Below are positions 25,968 through 34,287 of a stretch of DNA of 64,000 bases, in pieces. The stretch is from Chromobacterium violaceum ATCC 12472. Lineage in GTDB: Bacteria; Pseudomonadota; Gammaproteobacteria; Burkholderiales; Chromobacteriaceae. The position numbers and the translations under genes were made by a program. The DNA lies in assembly GCF_000007705.1 (NCBI RefSeq), contig NC_005085.1, positions 3,233,752-3,297,751 of the forward strand, given 5' to 3'. The notes below the pieces were generated by a model that had not been told where the DNA came from, searched no databases, and saw only the letters and a list, made by a program, of their open reading frames with translations. How positions within the stretch are numbered: position 1 is the stretch's first letter; each line of letters starts with the position of its first letter.

Positions 25968-26735
25968 TCAGATCTGCACCAGATCCCTGGCCCCGGCCGT
26001 CAACGTGGACACGTACTCCGCCGTGCGCGCCTCGCGCGGCGCGCCGAAGATCTGCGCGGCGCTGCCGGCCTCCACCACGCGGCCCTGCTCCAGGAACACC
26101 ACGTCGCGGGCGACGCTGGAGGCCAGCCGCAGGTCGTGCGTGGCCATCAGCATGGTGACGCCGTCGGCGGCCAGCTGGCGCAACACCGCCACCACCTCGG
26201 CCGCCAGCTCCGGATCCAGCGCCGAGGTCGGCTCGTCGCACAGCAAGAGCTGGGGCGACGGCGCCAGCGCTCGGGCGATGGCCACCCGCTGCTGCTGGCC
26301 GCCGGACAGCGTGGACGGCCAGGCGTCCGCCTTGTGCGCCATGCCCACCTTGTCCAGCAGTTCTCGCGCCCGCGCCTCAGCCTTGGCCCGTGGCCAGCGC
26401 TGCACGGTCAGCAGCCCTTCCATCACGTTCTGCAACACGGTCTGGTGCGGAAACAGCTGGAAGCTTTGGAACACCATGCCGGTGACGCGGCGCACGCGCA
26501 GGATGGCGTCGCGGGACAGCTTCCTGCCAGGCTCGAACCGCAGCGTTTCGCCAGCGAGCTGCAGCTCGCCGCCGTCCGGGGTCTCCAGCAGGTTCGCGCA
26601 GCGCAGCAGCGTGCTCTTGCCGCTGCCGGACGGACCAATCAGCGCGGTGACGCCGCCCTCGGCCAGCGCCAGGCTGACGTCATGCAGCACTTCCTGCCCG
26701 CCGAAGGATTTGACGATATGGCTCAGCTTGATCAC
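25968..26735 (-). CDS. amino-acid ABC transporter ATPase (GlnQ/TcyC type)
   Basis: A 255-residue polar-amino-acid ABC ATPase. Walker A is [19 protein letters not shown]-loop GMVFQSFQLFPHQTVLQNVM; signature LSGGQQQRVAIARAL; Walker B LLLCDEPTSALDPE. Its ATG overlaps the permease stop (ATGA). It is the last gene of the leftward SBP-permease-ATPase operon. Confidence 0.92.
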   Translation of the reverse strand: MIKLSHIVKSFGGQEVLHDVSLALAEGGVTALIGPSGSGKSTLLRCANLLETPDGGELQLAGETLRFEPGRKLSRDAILRVRRVTGMVFQSFQLFPHQTVLQNVMEGLLTVQRWPRAKAEARARELLDKVGMAHKADAWPSTLSGGQQQRVAIARALAPSPQLLLCDEPTSALDPELAAEVVAVLRQLAADGVTMLMATHDLRLASSVARDVVFLEQGRVVEAGSAAQIFGAPREARTAEYVSTLTAGARDLVQI

Positions 26736-27412
26736 GACGCAGCCCCCACCGGCGCCACATGCCGGTCAAAACGTTTTTCCAGCCGCTCCTGCAGCCAGGT
26801 CAATACAGTGCTCAACAACAGATAGATCAGCGCGGTCTCCAGATACAGCAGCAGCGGCTCGTACGTGGTGGCCGCGATGCGCTGCGCCGCCTGGAACATT
26901 TCCGGCACCGTCAGCACCGCCGCCAGCGAGGTGTCCTTCACCAGCGAGATGAAGGAGTTGGCCAGCGGCGGCACCGCCACCCTGCCCGCCTGCGGCAGGA
27001 TGGTGCGGCGCATCGCCTGCGACCAGCTCATGCCCAGCGAATACGCCGCCTCCCACTGCGCCCTGGGCACCGACGAGATCGCCGCCCGTATCACTTCCGA
27101 GGTGTAGGCGCCGACGCTGAGCACGAAGCCGAGCAGCGCCGCCGGGAACGGATCGAACACGATGCCGACCCGCGGCAAGCCGTAGAAGATCACGAACAGC
27201 TGCACCAACAGCGGCGTGCCGCGCACCAGCCAGGAGTAGCCGCGCACCAGCAGCACCAGCGGGCGCGGCCCGAACAGCCGGATCAAGGCCACCAGCAAAC
27301 CCAGCGCCAGGCCGCCGGCGAAGGACAGCAGCGTCAACGGCACGGTGAACACCAGGCCGGCATATAAAAGAGATGGCAGCGAATCTGCCATCAACTGCAA
27401 CCACGGAGGCAT
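26732..27412 (-). CDS. amino-acid ABC transporter permease (HisMQ type)
   Basis: A 226-residue inner-membrane protein with about five membrane segments. The EAA loop region EAAYSLGMSWSQAMRRTILP followed by QAGRVAVPPLANSFISLVKD is diagnostic of the polar-amino-acid permease family; VRGTPLLVQLFVIFYGLP is the other conserved stretch. It lies 14 bases downstream of the binding-protein gene. Confidence 0.92.
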   Translation of the reverse strand: MPPWLQLMADSLPSLLYAGLVFTVPLTLLSFAGGLALGLLVALIRLFGPRPLVLLVRGYSWLVRGTPLLVQLFVIFYGLPRVGIVFDPFPAALLGFVLSVGAYTSEVIRAAISSVPRAQWEAAYSLGMSWSQAMRRTILPQAGRVAVPPLANSFISLVKDTSLAAVLTVPEMFQAAQRIAATTYEPLLLYLETALIYLLLSTVLTWLQERLEKRFDRHVAPVGAAS

Positions 27413-27426
27413 TGCCGCTCCTCAAC

Positions 27427-28191
27427 TCAGCGCGACACGTCGGCGCCGAAATACTTGTGCGAGATCTTCTGGTAGGTGCCGTCGGCCTTGATTCCCGCCA
27501 GCGCCTTGTCGATGGCCGCCTTCAGCTCCGGATTGCCCTTGCGCAGCAGCACGCCGGACGCGTCGCCGTTCGCCTCGGTGGCGGCCACCTTCAGCCGAGA
27601 CTTGGGTTGCTTCTTCTTGAAGTCGAGGAAGGACAGGCTGTCGTTGATGGTGGTTTCCACCCGGCCGGACTCAAGCAAAGCGACCGATTCGTTGAAGCCC
27701 TGGGTCGGCACGATTTCCGCGCCGTAGCGCTGCGCCAGCTTGCCGAAGTTGCTGGTCAGGGTGTTGGCCGACTTGCGGCCCTTCAGATCTTCAAAACGCT
27801 TGATGTCGCGATTGTCGTCGCGGACGATCAGCACAGCCTTGGAGACAATGTAGGGCGCGGAGAAGTCGTATTTCACCTTGCGCGCGTCGGTGATCGCCAC
27901 CTCGTTGATCACCACGTCGTAGCGCTTGACGTCGAGCCCGGCGATCAGGCCGTCCCACTTGCCTTCGACGAATTGCGGCTTGACGCCCAGCCTAGCGGCG
28001 ATGGCCTGGGCGATCTCCACGTCGAAGCCGGTCAGGCTGCCCGCGGCGTCATGATAGGTGAAGGGCGCGTAAGTGCCTTCGGTGCCTATCTTCAGCACGC
28101 CGGCCTTGCGGATATCGGCCAGGTCGTCGGCGTGGGCGACGGCGCCCGCCGCGGCCAGAATCAGTGCAAGCGCTGCGTTCAGTTTTTTCAT
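27427..28191 (-). CDS. cystine-type amino-acid ABC substrate-binding protein
   Basis: A 254-residue periplasmic protein when started at MKKLNAALALIL (28191), which has GGAGAAT upstream and a clear signal peptide ending AHA. The SBP_bac_3 motifs are GTEGTYAPFTYHDAAGSLTG, WDGLIAGLDVKRYDVVINEV and RKVKYDFSAPYIVSKAVLIV. The pattern is closest to cystine-binding TcyA-type proteins, but substrate cannot be fixed from sequence alone. First gene of the operon. Confidence 0.87.
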   Translation of the reverse strand: MKKLNAALALILAAAGAVAHADDLADIRKAGVLKIGTEGTYAPFTYHDAAGSLTGFDVEIAQAIAARLGVKPQFVEGKWDGLIAGLDVKRYDVVINEVAITDARKVKYDFSAPYIVSKAVLIVRDDNRDIKRFEDLKGRKSANTLTSNFGKLAQRYGAEIVPTQGFNESVALLESGRVETTINDSLSFLDFKKKQPKSRLKVAATEANGDASGVLLRKGNPELKAAIDKALAGIKADGTYQKISHKYFGADVSR

Positions 28192-28494
28192 TGTCCATTC
28201 TCCAGAATGCGGTTTATCCAGCCTAGACCCGGCCGGGCATGGCGACACCATATCAGCCGAAAATCAGAACATTAAGTAATATTATTTTACTTTCTTATTC
28301 CAAATGGAAATATAAATACCCGATTCGATTCATTGTCGCGCCGCCGGCACCGCTTTCGCCAGTCAAAATGGGTAAAATCTGTAATTTTTCAAAATATTTT
28401 CACGAACCGCTTGCATGGCTAAATTGCTCGATGTATAGTTCGCCTCCTGTCGAGACCGAACGGTCAACGCGAAAGCGAAATCGACGGATTATGT
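28192..28494. other. AT-rich intergenic region between the ABC operon and the tRNA cluster
   Basis: 303 bases, much richer in A/T than the flanks, holding the divergent promoters of the ABC operon (leftward) and the tRNAs (rightward). A small symmetric element with arms TTCCA/TGGAA is at 28298-28309. I see no coding sequence. Confidence 0.6.
28411..28439 (+). promoter_or_regulatory. sigma-70 promoter of the tRNA-Ala-Glu-Ala cluster
   Basis: TTGCAT and TATAGT with an exact 17-base spacer, then a C-containing discriminator (TCGCCTCC), as expected for a stable-RNA promoter. It lies about 55 bases before the first tRNA. Confidence 0.8.
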
Positions 28495-28570
<76 letters not shown>

Positions 28571-28578
28571 ACAATTCA

Positions 28579-28654
28579 GTCCCCATCGTCTAGAGGCCTA
28601 GGACACCGCCCTTTCACGGCGATAACCGGGGTTCGAATCCCCGTGGGGACGCCA
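28579..28654 (+). tRNA. tRNA-Glu (TTC)
   Basis: 76 nt with encoded CCA. Acceptor GTCCCCA pairs with TGGGGAC; anticodon loop CTTTCAC gives TTC. It starts eight bases after tRNA-Ala copy 2. Confidence 0.96.
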
Positions 28655-28665
28655 CAGCTTTACGT

Positions 28666-28741
<76 letters not shown>

Positions 28742-28747
28742 GTAAAA

Positions 28748-28776
28748 AAGCCGAAATCGCAAGATTTCGGCTTTTT
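28748..28776 (+). terminator. intrinsic terminator of the tRNA cluster
   Basis: Stem AAGCCGAAATC / GATTTCGGCTT with loop GCAA, then TTT. The left flank is A-rich, so it may also terminate leftward transcription from the flgJ-like gene. Confidence 0.88.
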
Positions 28777-28847
28777 CCTTTTTATTTTTCAAAAAACGGC
28801 ACAAATGAAAATTGGCGCCCATGGTGCCAACCTTACTGACTCGCCGC

Positions 28848-29558
28848 TCACCGCATGCCCTTGCGGAACTGCCCCGCCAAACCGGCCAACTTGCCGGCAT
28901 AGTCGGGATCGGTCGCATAGCCTCCGCGCGCCAAGGCCTCGGCGAAGGCCCTGGCGTCGCCGCCAACGCCCAGCGCCGCGCGGTAGCGCGGATTCGACGC
29001 CAGGAGATCGGCGTAATCGTCGAATGCCGCGCGGTAATCCGGATAGGCGCGGAACGACTCCACCCTGCTCTGCTTCTGGCCATGGATGAATTCGGTGGTG
29101 AGCGAGGCGGCCACCTCGCCGCGCCAGCGCGCGTCGGCCTTGATGCCGAACAGGTTATGGCTGTTGCCGCCGTCGCCACGCGTCAGCGGCTTGCGCCCCC
29201 AACCCGACTCCAGCGCCGCATGGGCCAGCACCAGATCGGGCGTCACGCCCAGCCTGGCCGCCGCCGCCTGCGCGTGCGGCAGCATTTCCTCGACAAAAGC
29301 CTGCCTGTCCGGCGGCACTGCAGACAAGTCGACCGAACCGGCGCCCAGCTGCTGCCGCACCCGCCAGGCCTCCGGCGACAATTGCTGCGCCGAAGCCGAT
29401 CCGCCGTCGGCGATGAAGCGCTCCACCTCGGCGCGCACGCCGGCAAACTGCTCGGCAAAACCCGCGCCCTCGGATGGGAGATCCAGCGGCAGCGCCACCG
29501 CGTCCGACGGCTGCGCGGCGCCAGCAGCCTGCCAGCCCTCACTGCGCTGCGTAAACAT
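28848..29558 (-). CDS. FlgJ-like flagellar glucosaminidase without a rod domain
   Basis: A 236-residue protein. Residues about 85-236 form a FlgJ-type glucosaminidase/muramidase domain: FVEEMLPHAQAAAARLGVTP, LAHAALESGWGRKP with the catalytic Glu, NSHNLFGIKADARWRGEV, and YRAAFDDYADLLASNPRYR. The N-terminal rod-scaffold domain of canonical FlgJ (the fE-lFl-qmlk helices) is not recognisable; only about 80 variable residues precede the enzyme. GAGGG lies upstream of the ATG, which overlaps flgN by 20 bases. It should open peptidoglycan for rod passage. Confidence 0.83.
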   Translation of the reverse strand: MFTQRSEGWQAAGAAQPSDAVALPLDLPSEGAGFAEQFAGVRAEVERFIADGGSASAQQLSPEAWRVRQQLGAGSVDLSAVPPDRQAFVEEMLPHAQAAAARLGVTPDLVLAHAALESGWGRKPLTRGDGGNSHNLFGIKADARWRGEVAASLTTEFIHGQKQSRVESFRAYPDYRAAFDDYADLLASNPRYRAALGVGGDARAFAEALARGGYATDPDYAGKLAGLAGQFRKGMR

Positions 29559-29964
29559 CGCTTTCGCCCTCGAGCACGCGCTGCAGTAACTGCCTGCGCT
29601 CCTGCAGCAGCTGGCCGTTGCGCAGATTGCGCTCGCGGCAGTCGGCGATCAGCGCGCGCAAGCGCTGCCAGTGCGCCTCACCCTGCTCGCGCAAGGCCTG
29701 CGGCAAAACCTTCAACACCTCGGCCATCGACCGCTCCGCGCCGGCAGGCAACAGCGACTCCACCAAGGACAGGCGCTCGCGGCGGCTGCGCTCCAGCTTG
29801 TCGCACAAAGCGGCGATCTCCGCCGCGCAGCGCTCGAGCGCGGCCGCGTCATGCGCCAACGCTGCGCGGAACTGCTGCTCCAGCAGCGCGCTCAGCCGCG
29901 GATAATCGGAGAGGTCGCCGCCCACGGTGGCGAACAACTGGCGATAAAGCTGCTTCCTGTCCAT
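29539..29964 (-). CDS. flgN: flagellar chaperone FlgN, lateral-type
   Basis: A 141-residue, almost entirely helical protein: LSALLEQQFRAALAHDAAAL, CDKLERSRRERLSLVESLLP, and near the end NLRNGQLLQERRQLLQRVLE. The NGxLlxxrr element is typical of FlgN, the chaperone for hook-filament junction proteins FlgK/FlgL. The start overlaps the FlgM stop by one base (TGATG). The call leans on order (flgM-flgN) as well as on sequence. Confidence 0.8.
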   Translation of the reverse strand: MDRKQLYRQLFATVGGDLSDYPRLSALLEQQFRAALAHDAAALERCAAEIAALCDKLERSRRERLSLVESLLPAGAERSMAEVLKVLPQALREQGEAHWQRLRALIADCRERNLRNGQLLQERRQLLQRVLEGESDVYAAQ

Positions 29965-30224
29965 CAACGGCCGCCGTGATACTGCTCGATCAGGCCCGCC
30001 AGGCGCTGCGCGTCGAAGCGCACTTCGCCCCGCACCAGCGCGGCGCGGATTTCGTCCACCCTGGACTGGTCGACCTCCGGCATCGCCCGCAAGGAGGCCG
30101 CCAGCGGAGCCTCCGCGACAGCCGATGGCGATGCCGCGCGCGGCGCGGCATCGGTCGCTGCGGCGGTTTCGGTCTTGCTCGCCGCTTTTTCGCCGCGCCA
30201 GGTGGAAAGTGAGGAAATCTGCAT
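29964..30224 (-). CDS. flgM: anti-sigma-28 factor FlgM, lateral-type
   Basis: An 86-residue protein. The C-terminal half VDQSRVDEIRAALVRGEVRF followed by DAQRLAGLIEQYHGG is the FlgM signature (sigma-28-binding helices). The N-terminal half is Ala/Ser/Thr-rich and probably unfolded, as in other FlgM. It should hold the sigma factor encoded at 33127-33822 inactive until the hook is complete, then be exported. Confidence 0.85.
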   Translation of the reverse strand: MQISSLSTWRGEKAASKTETAAATDAAPRAASPSAVAEAPLAASLRAMPEVDQSRVDEIRAALVRGEVRFDAQRLAGLIEQYHGGR

Positions 30225-30260
30225 CTGTCTGCCTACCGACTGTATGGGTGTGATACCGAT

Positions 30261-30290
30261 ACAAGGCGACCCCAGGCCGCCAAACTTAAA
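30261..30290 (-). promoter_or_regulatory. candidate lateral sigma-28 promoter of flgMN
   Basis: On the leftward strand TTTAAGTT, 15 bases, GCCTTGTA. The same pair of elements occurs upstream of fliD and the flagellin gene. It would place the start point about 30 bases before flgM. The spacing differs from the enteric FliA consensus, so this is a proposal. Confidence 0.45.
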
Positions 30291-30342
30291 CCACGCGCGC
30301 AAAAAGCCGCGCGGCCCGATGCCGCGCGGCGCCACCTTCGGC

Positions 30343-31029
30343 TCAGAAATTCTCGGGCAGCATCTTCAACACCACGATGCGGCGATTTTCCAGGCGGATG
30401 TAATGGCCGTAGACCAGCTCCTTCAGAATCCGCGCCACCATCTCGCGCGATGAGCCGATCTGGTCGGCAATCTCCTGCTGGGTCAACTGCTTGCGCAGCA
30501 TCAGCACGCCATCCTGCTCTATCAGCATCTGGTTGATCAGGATGCGCACCCGGCCGTAAACGTCCAGCAGGGCCAGGTTGCGCGCCAGCGTGGTCATATG
30601 GCGCACCAGGGAAACCAGGTAGCACATGATGTTGCCGCGCACCCGCTCGCAACCGGGCAGGCCGTCCTCGCTGTCGAACAGGCCTTTCAGCACCTCCCGG
30701 GAAAACATCAGCAACACGCAATCCTCGTCTGCCACCGCGTTGCTGCTGCGGCAACCGCCATCGACGAAGGACTCCATTCCAACCATTCCGCCAGGCATGG
30801 CCATCTGCAATATGTACTTCTTGCCGCCCTCGTCGGCGACGAACAGCTGCATGGACCCCGCCACCAGCAAGCCCACGGAATCGGATTCATCCCCCTCGAC
30901 ATAGAGAGACTCGCCCTTGCCCAGACGGACCGTTTCCGAACACTCCAGAGCCCTTTCCAGCATCTCGTCCGTCAAATGACCAAACAGCGGCGTCTGCCGC
31001 AACATCTGCCTAATTTGTTCTTGATTCAT
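30343..31029 (-). CDS. Crp/Fnr-family transcription regulator
   Basis: A 228-residue protein with an N-terminal cyclic-nucleotide-binding fold (TPLFGHLTDEMLERALECSE, then VGLLVAGSMQLFVADEGGKK) and a C-terminal winged helix with QLTQQEIADQIGSSREMVAR as recognition region. The phosphate-binding loop MVGMESFVDGG is altered from the Crp FGExAL pattern, so cAMP binding is doubtful. There is no N-terminal Cys cluster, so it is not an Fnr-type oxygen sensor. It sits between flgMN and the motB-type gene. Confidence 0.87.
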   Translation of the reverse strand: MNQEQIRQMLRQTPLFGHLTDEMLERALECSETVRLGKGESLYVEGDESDSVGLLVAGSMQLFVADEGGKKYILQMAMPGGMVGMESFVDGGCRSSNAVADEDCVLLMFSREVLKGLFDSEDGLPGCERVRGNIMCYLVSLVRHMTTLARNLALLDVYGRVRILINQMLIEQDGVLMLRKQLTQQEIADQIGSSREMVARILKELVYGHYIRLENRRIVVLKMLPENF

Positions 31030-31107
31030 CTCGGTAACACGTCCCCGACTACCGGCACCGCAACCTCGAAGGCACAGTCATGCCCAAGTCATTATTTATT
31101 GTTTGCG

Positions 31108-31127
31108 ATATGAGAGGTGGCTCATAT
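31108..31127. promoter_or_regulatory. inverted repeat upstream of the Crp/Fnr regulator
   Basis: Arms ATATGAG and CTCATAT around a six-base spacer, the geometry of a Crp/Fnr-family site. It lies about 80 bp before the regulator gene in an AT-rich intergenic region (31030-31253), so autoregulation is plausible. Confidence 0.5.
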
Positions 31128-31198
31128 GCCTGACATTGTTATCAACACCGTGTTAATTGTAAATAATTTGATTAAAATTTATGTGAAAAACACACAAG

Positions 31199-31226
31199 AA
31201 AAAAGCCTTGCAAAGGCAAGGCTTTT
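31199..31226 (-). terminator. intrinsic terminator after the lafBCDEFSTU-type operon
   Basis: Stem AAAAGCCTTG / CAAGGCTTTT with a six-base loop, with A-run on the left and T-run on the right, so it can act on both strands. It lies 28 bases past the motB-type stop. Confidence 0.82.
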
Positions 31227-31253
31227 ATGGGAAGAGAGCATATTTTCAGCAAC

Positions 31254-32240
31254 TTACTGCATGTTTATGGTATTTTCTCGCAGGGTTTTAAGGTCCTCTG
31301 CATTTGGTAGCGCTAACGCAACACCTGGCGCATTGGCGAGCCCCTCCCCCCTCGCGCCGAACATGGCCACCACCGCCTGAGCCTGGCCGGAAGTCAGCAC
31401 CAAAAGCTCGATCCGGCGGTTCACCGCGCCCAGCGGATGCTGCTTGTCCAGCGGTGCCCGCTCCGCCATGCCCACCACCTGCAGCACGGAATCGGCGGCC
31501 AGACCGCCCTGCATCATGTGCAGACGGGCGGCCATCGCGCGGTTGCTGGACAGCGACCAATTGGACATCGCGGCGAAGCCGCCGGCCCTGTGATACTGCG
31601 CGGCATCGGTATGTCCCACCACTAGCAGGCGGTTGTCGATTTCGCCAAGCATGGAACCGATCTGCTGCAGCAGGCTGCGGAAGCGGGGCTCGACGATGGC
31701 GCTGCCGCGCTCGAACATGCCTTGCTGGTCGGTGTCGTGCAACGTCACGCGCAGGCCGTAGGGCGTGATCACCGTCTGCAGATTGCTGGACAAGCCGGCC
31801 TTCTGGCTCATCTCGGACAGCTGCGCGGCCAGCTTGCGCAGGTCGGCTTCGCTGTCGTAGCTGCGGCGCGGCAGCTCCGGCTGCTCGCTGGCACGCTTGT
31901 CGCTGTCCCGCACCGCCGACTTGCTGGCCGCCTGGCTGCCGGCCTGGCCGGGTATCGGATCGCGCGGAATCAGCGTGCCGGGCGGATTGCCCATGTGATC
32001 GATCTGTTTGCCGTTGCCCTGCAGCAGCGGGCTGCCGCCGGAAGTGGTCAGCAATTGCTGCAGGTTTTCCTGGTCGCGCGCGGCCAGCACCCACAGCACC
32101 AGGAACAGACACATCAGCGCCAGCACGAAGTCGGCGAACGCCACTTTCCATGCGCCGCCATGCCCCTCTTCCGCGTTGCGGCGGGACACCTTCTTGATCA
32201 CCGCGCCGTCGTGCTCGCCCTTGTTCTTCAAGCCGGCCAT
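31254..32240 (-). CDS. lafU: lateral flagellar motor stator protein LafU (MotB)
   Basis: A 328-residue stator B subunit. A single membrane segment follows the conserved GGAWKVAFADFVLALMCLFL, where D37 is the ion-carrying Asp. The C-terminal OmpA-like domain binds peptidoglycan: LLVVGHTDAAQYHRAGGFAA, NWSLSSNRAMAARLHMMQGG, NRRIELLVLT. The residues around D37 favour a proton-type channel (inference). It starts three bases after lafT. Confidence 0.9.
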   Translation of the reverse strand: MAGLKNKGEHDGAVIKKVSRRNAEEGHGGAWKVAFADFVLALMCLFLVLWVLAARDQENLQQLLTTSGGSPLLQGNGKQIDHMGNPPGTLIPRDPIPGQAGSQAASKSAVRDSDKRASEQPELPRRSYDSEADLRKLAAQLSEMSQKAGLSSNLQTVITPYGLRVTLHDTDQQGMFERGSAIVEPRFRSLLQQIGSMLGEIDNRLLVVGHTDAAQYHRAGGFAAMSNWSLSSNRAMAARLHMMQGGLAADSVLQVVGMAERAPLDKQHPLGAVNRRIELLVLTSGQAQAVVAMFGARGEGLANAPGVALALPNAEDLKTLRENTINMQ

Positions 32241-32243
32241 CGC

Positions 32244-33110
32244 TTAACCCAAGCCTTCCATCGCATTGATCCACGACTCCAGCTGCGAGAAGCTGGGCTT
32301 GGTGTTCAGCTGCACCAGGCGGCGGCCGGCGTCGATCGCCAACAGCGGCGGCTTGCCGGACACGTGGGTGGTCAGCACCACTTTCACCGATTCGAAATTC
32401 GACAGTTCTTCCTTGACCAGCTGGTGCATCACGTTGGACAGCGGGTCCAGCACGCCGTAGCAGAAGAAAATGCCGATGAAGGTGCCGACCATGGCGGCGG
32501 CGACGCTGGCGGCGATCTCGCCGGCGCTGGCGCCCTGGGCGACGGTGTTCATCGCCATCACGATGCCCAGCACCGCAGCCAGGATGCCGAAGCCCGGCAT
32601 CGCCTCGGCGATCTTGTGCAGCGACTTGGACGGCTGCATCAGCTGTTCGTGGATGGCGTCCAGCTCCTGGTCCAGCACGCCCTCCAGCTCATGCGCGTTG
32701 ATCTTGCCCATCGCCATCAGCCGGAAGTTGTCGACGATGAAGGCCAGCAACTTGCGGTTTTCCAGCACCATGGGGTAGCGGTTGAACAGCGGGCTCTGGC
32801 GCGGCGCCTCCACGTGCTGGTCCAGCGCCTTCAGGCCGCGGCTGGCGGTGATCAGCAGCTCGTACATCAGCAGCAGCTGCTGGCGCTGGAATTCCGCGCC
32901 CTGCTTCTTGCGCACCACCACGCGCTTGATCTGGCCGCCCATTTCCTTCAGCACGTGCGGCGGGTTGCCCAGCACCACCGCGCCCAGCGCCGCGCCGCAG
33001 ATGATCAACAGCTCGGTGGGCTGCCAGATGATGGACAGCACGCCGCCGTGCAGCATGAAGCCGCCGAATACGCAAACCAGCACGATCAGAATGCCAAACA
33101 ATTGCTGCAT
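32244..33110 (-). CDS. lafT: lateral flagellar motor stator protein LafT (MotA)
   Basis: A 288-residue protein with four membrane segments: residues about 4-24 and 31-52, then 168-190 and 203-224. Conserved stretches include GGFMLHGGVLSIIWQPTELL, PGFGILAAVLGIVMAMNTVA and VGTFIGIFFCYGVLDPL. The Pro and charged residues that contact FliG are present (RYPMVLENRKLLAFIVDNFR). Follows the sigma-factor gene by 16 bases, as in lafST of lateral systems. Confidence 0.92.
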   Translation of the reverse strand: MQQLFGILIVLVCVFGGFMLHGGVLSIIWQPTELLIICGAALGAVVLGNPPHVLKEMGGQIKRVVVRKKQGAEFQRQQLLLMYELLITASRGLKALDQHVEAPRQSPLFNRYPMVLENRKLLAFIVDNFRLMAMGKINAHELEGVLDQELDAIHEQLMQPSKSLHKIAEAMPGFGILAAVLGIVMAMNTVAQGASAGEIAASVAAAMVGTFIGIFFCYGVLDPLSNVMHQLVKEELSNFESVKVVLTTHVSGKPPLLAIDAGRRLVQLNTKPSFSQLESWINAMEGLG

Positions 33111-33126
33111 GGAGTGTTTCCTTGCT

Positions 33127-33822
33127 TCAGGCCGCCATCAGGCAGGCCTGCATCTTTTTCAGGGCGCTCTTGTTGATCTGGCAGATGCGGGCCTCGGTCA
33201 GCTCCAGCACCGCCGCGATCTCCTTGAGACTCAGTTCGAACTCGTAATACAGCTGGATCACCTGCTGCTCGCGCTCGTTGAGCGCGGTCAGCGCGCGCGC
33301 CAGCTCGCTTTGCCGCTCCAGCCTCGCCTCGGGCGTGCCTTCGGCCGCCAGCTCCATCCCCGAAGCCACCAGCTCGTCGAAGCTGGCCATCGCCTCGGCG
33401 TTTTCCGCCAACAGGGCATCGCGGTAGGCGTCGGCGTCCAGCCCCAGCAGCCCCAGCGCCTCCGCCTCGGTCGGCTCTCGCCTGAGCTTGCGCCGCAATT
33501 CGCGCAAGCCGTCGCGCACCCGGTGCGCCTCCTGCCGCACCGAGCGCGGGCGCCAGTCCAGCCGCCGCAGCTCGTCCAGGATCGCGCCGCGGATGCGCAG
33601 CATGGCGAAGCCGGCGAAGCGCTCGTCCGGCTCGCCGCCATAGCGGCGCAGGCAATCGAGCAAGGCCATCAGGCCGATCTGCTCCATGTCCTCGCGATCG
33701 AACACGCCGCCGGCCTGGCTGGAGAGCTGGCGCGCGGCGCGCTTGACCAGCGGCGCATAGACGGCCAGGTGCCGCGCCTCGTCGGCGGCTTGGGGCGGCT
33801 GCTCGTAGCACTCGGCGTACAT
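33127..33822 (-). CDS. lafS: flagellar sigma-28 factor, lateral-type (LafS/FliA)
   Basis: A 231-residue sigma factor of the FliA family. Region 2 reads PLVKRAARQLSSQAGGVFDR, EDMEQIGLMALLDCLRRY, GFAMLRIRGAILDELRRLDW; region 3 includes RSVRQEAHRVRDGLRELRRK; region 4 reads LNEREQQVIQLYYEFELSLK, then EIAAVLELTEARICQINK. It should direct late lateral flagellar genes and be held by FlgM (29964-30224). The ATG is five bases after the fliL-like stop. Confidence 0.92.
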   Translation of the reverse strand: MYAECYEQPPQAADEARHLAVYAPLVKRAARQLSSQAGGVFDREDMEQIGLMALLDCLRRYGGEPDERFAGFAMLRIRGAILDELRRLDWRPRSVRQEAHRVRDGLRELRRKLRREPTEAEALGLLGLDADAYRDALLAENAEAMASFDELVASGMELAAEGTPEARLERQSELARALTALNEREQQVIQLYYEFELSLKEIAAVLELTEARICQINKSALKKMQACLMAA

Positions 33823-33827
33823 CGCGC

Positions 33828-34265
33828 TTACTCGATGATCAGCTTGCTGACCATCACCTCGGTGAACGGCTGCTCGCGCGACTCGCGCGCGAAAGTCGCG
33901 CGGTAGGAACGGTCCAGCAGCTTCTGGAAGTCGTCGATGTTCAGCGCGTTGGCGCGCTCGCGGGTCAGCTGCGACAGCGCGCGCACCGCCACGCTCTTGA
34001 GCAGGGGCAACTGCTCCTTCACCTTGGCCTCGCTTTCGGCGCTGCTGCGGAACACCAGGTCCACCGCCATGTAGCGCGCGTCGCCGCCGGACTCGCTCTT
34101 CAGCATCACGATGATCTTGTCCAGCGTGACGAAACGGTAGTCGACCGGCTTGGGTTTGGCCGGCTCGGCATGCGCGGCCTGCCGGTAATACCACCAGCCG
34201 CCTGCGCCCATGCCCGCCACCGCAATGGCCACCAGAACGGCCACGATCAGGGTCCTGCTATTCAT
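33828..34265 (-). CDS. lafF: FliL-like flagellar protein (LafF)
   Basis: A 145-residue protein with one N-terminal membrane segment (about residues 5-26) and a periplasmic domain: DYRFVTLDKIIVMLKSESGG, ARYMAVDLVFRSSAESEAKV, and a tail ending FTEVMVSKLIIE as in FliL. It associates with the stator and supports motor torque. In the order fliK-fliL-sigma-motA-motB, as in known lateral operons. Confidence 0.85.
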   Translation of the reverse strand: MNSRTLIVAVLVAIAVAGMGAGGWWYYRQAAHAEPAKPKPVDYRFVTLDKIIVMLKSESGGDARYMAVDLVFRSSAESEAKVKEQLPLLKSVAVRALSQLTRERANALNIDDFQKLLDRSYRATFARESREQPFTEVMVSKLIIE

Positions 34266-34287
34266 CTATCGATATCCTCTCGCTGTC

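Noticed and set aside
24255-26825. 856-codon rightward frame antisense to the flavoprotein and ABC ATPase
   Set aside because: No family resemblance, spans two genes and a terminator of the opposite strand.
28252-28494. CRISPR array or phage attachment site in the AT-rich tRNA region
   Set aside because: No regularly spaced repeats, and no integrase or phage genes in the window; the only duplicated sequences are the tRNA genes themselves.
31312-31325. GTAGCGCTAACG resembling the gluconate operators
   Set aside because: Imperfect palindrome inside the motB coding region; no promoter nearby.
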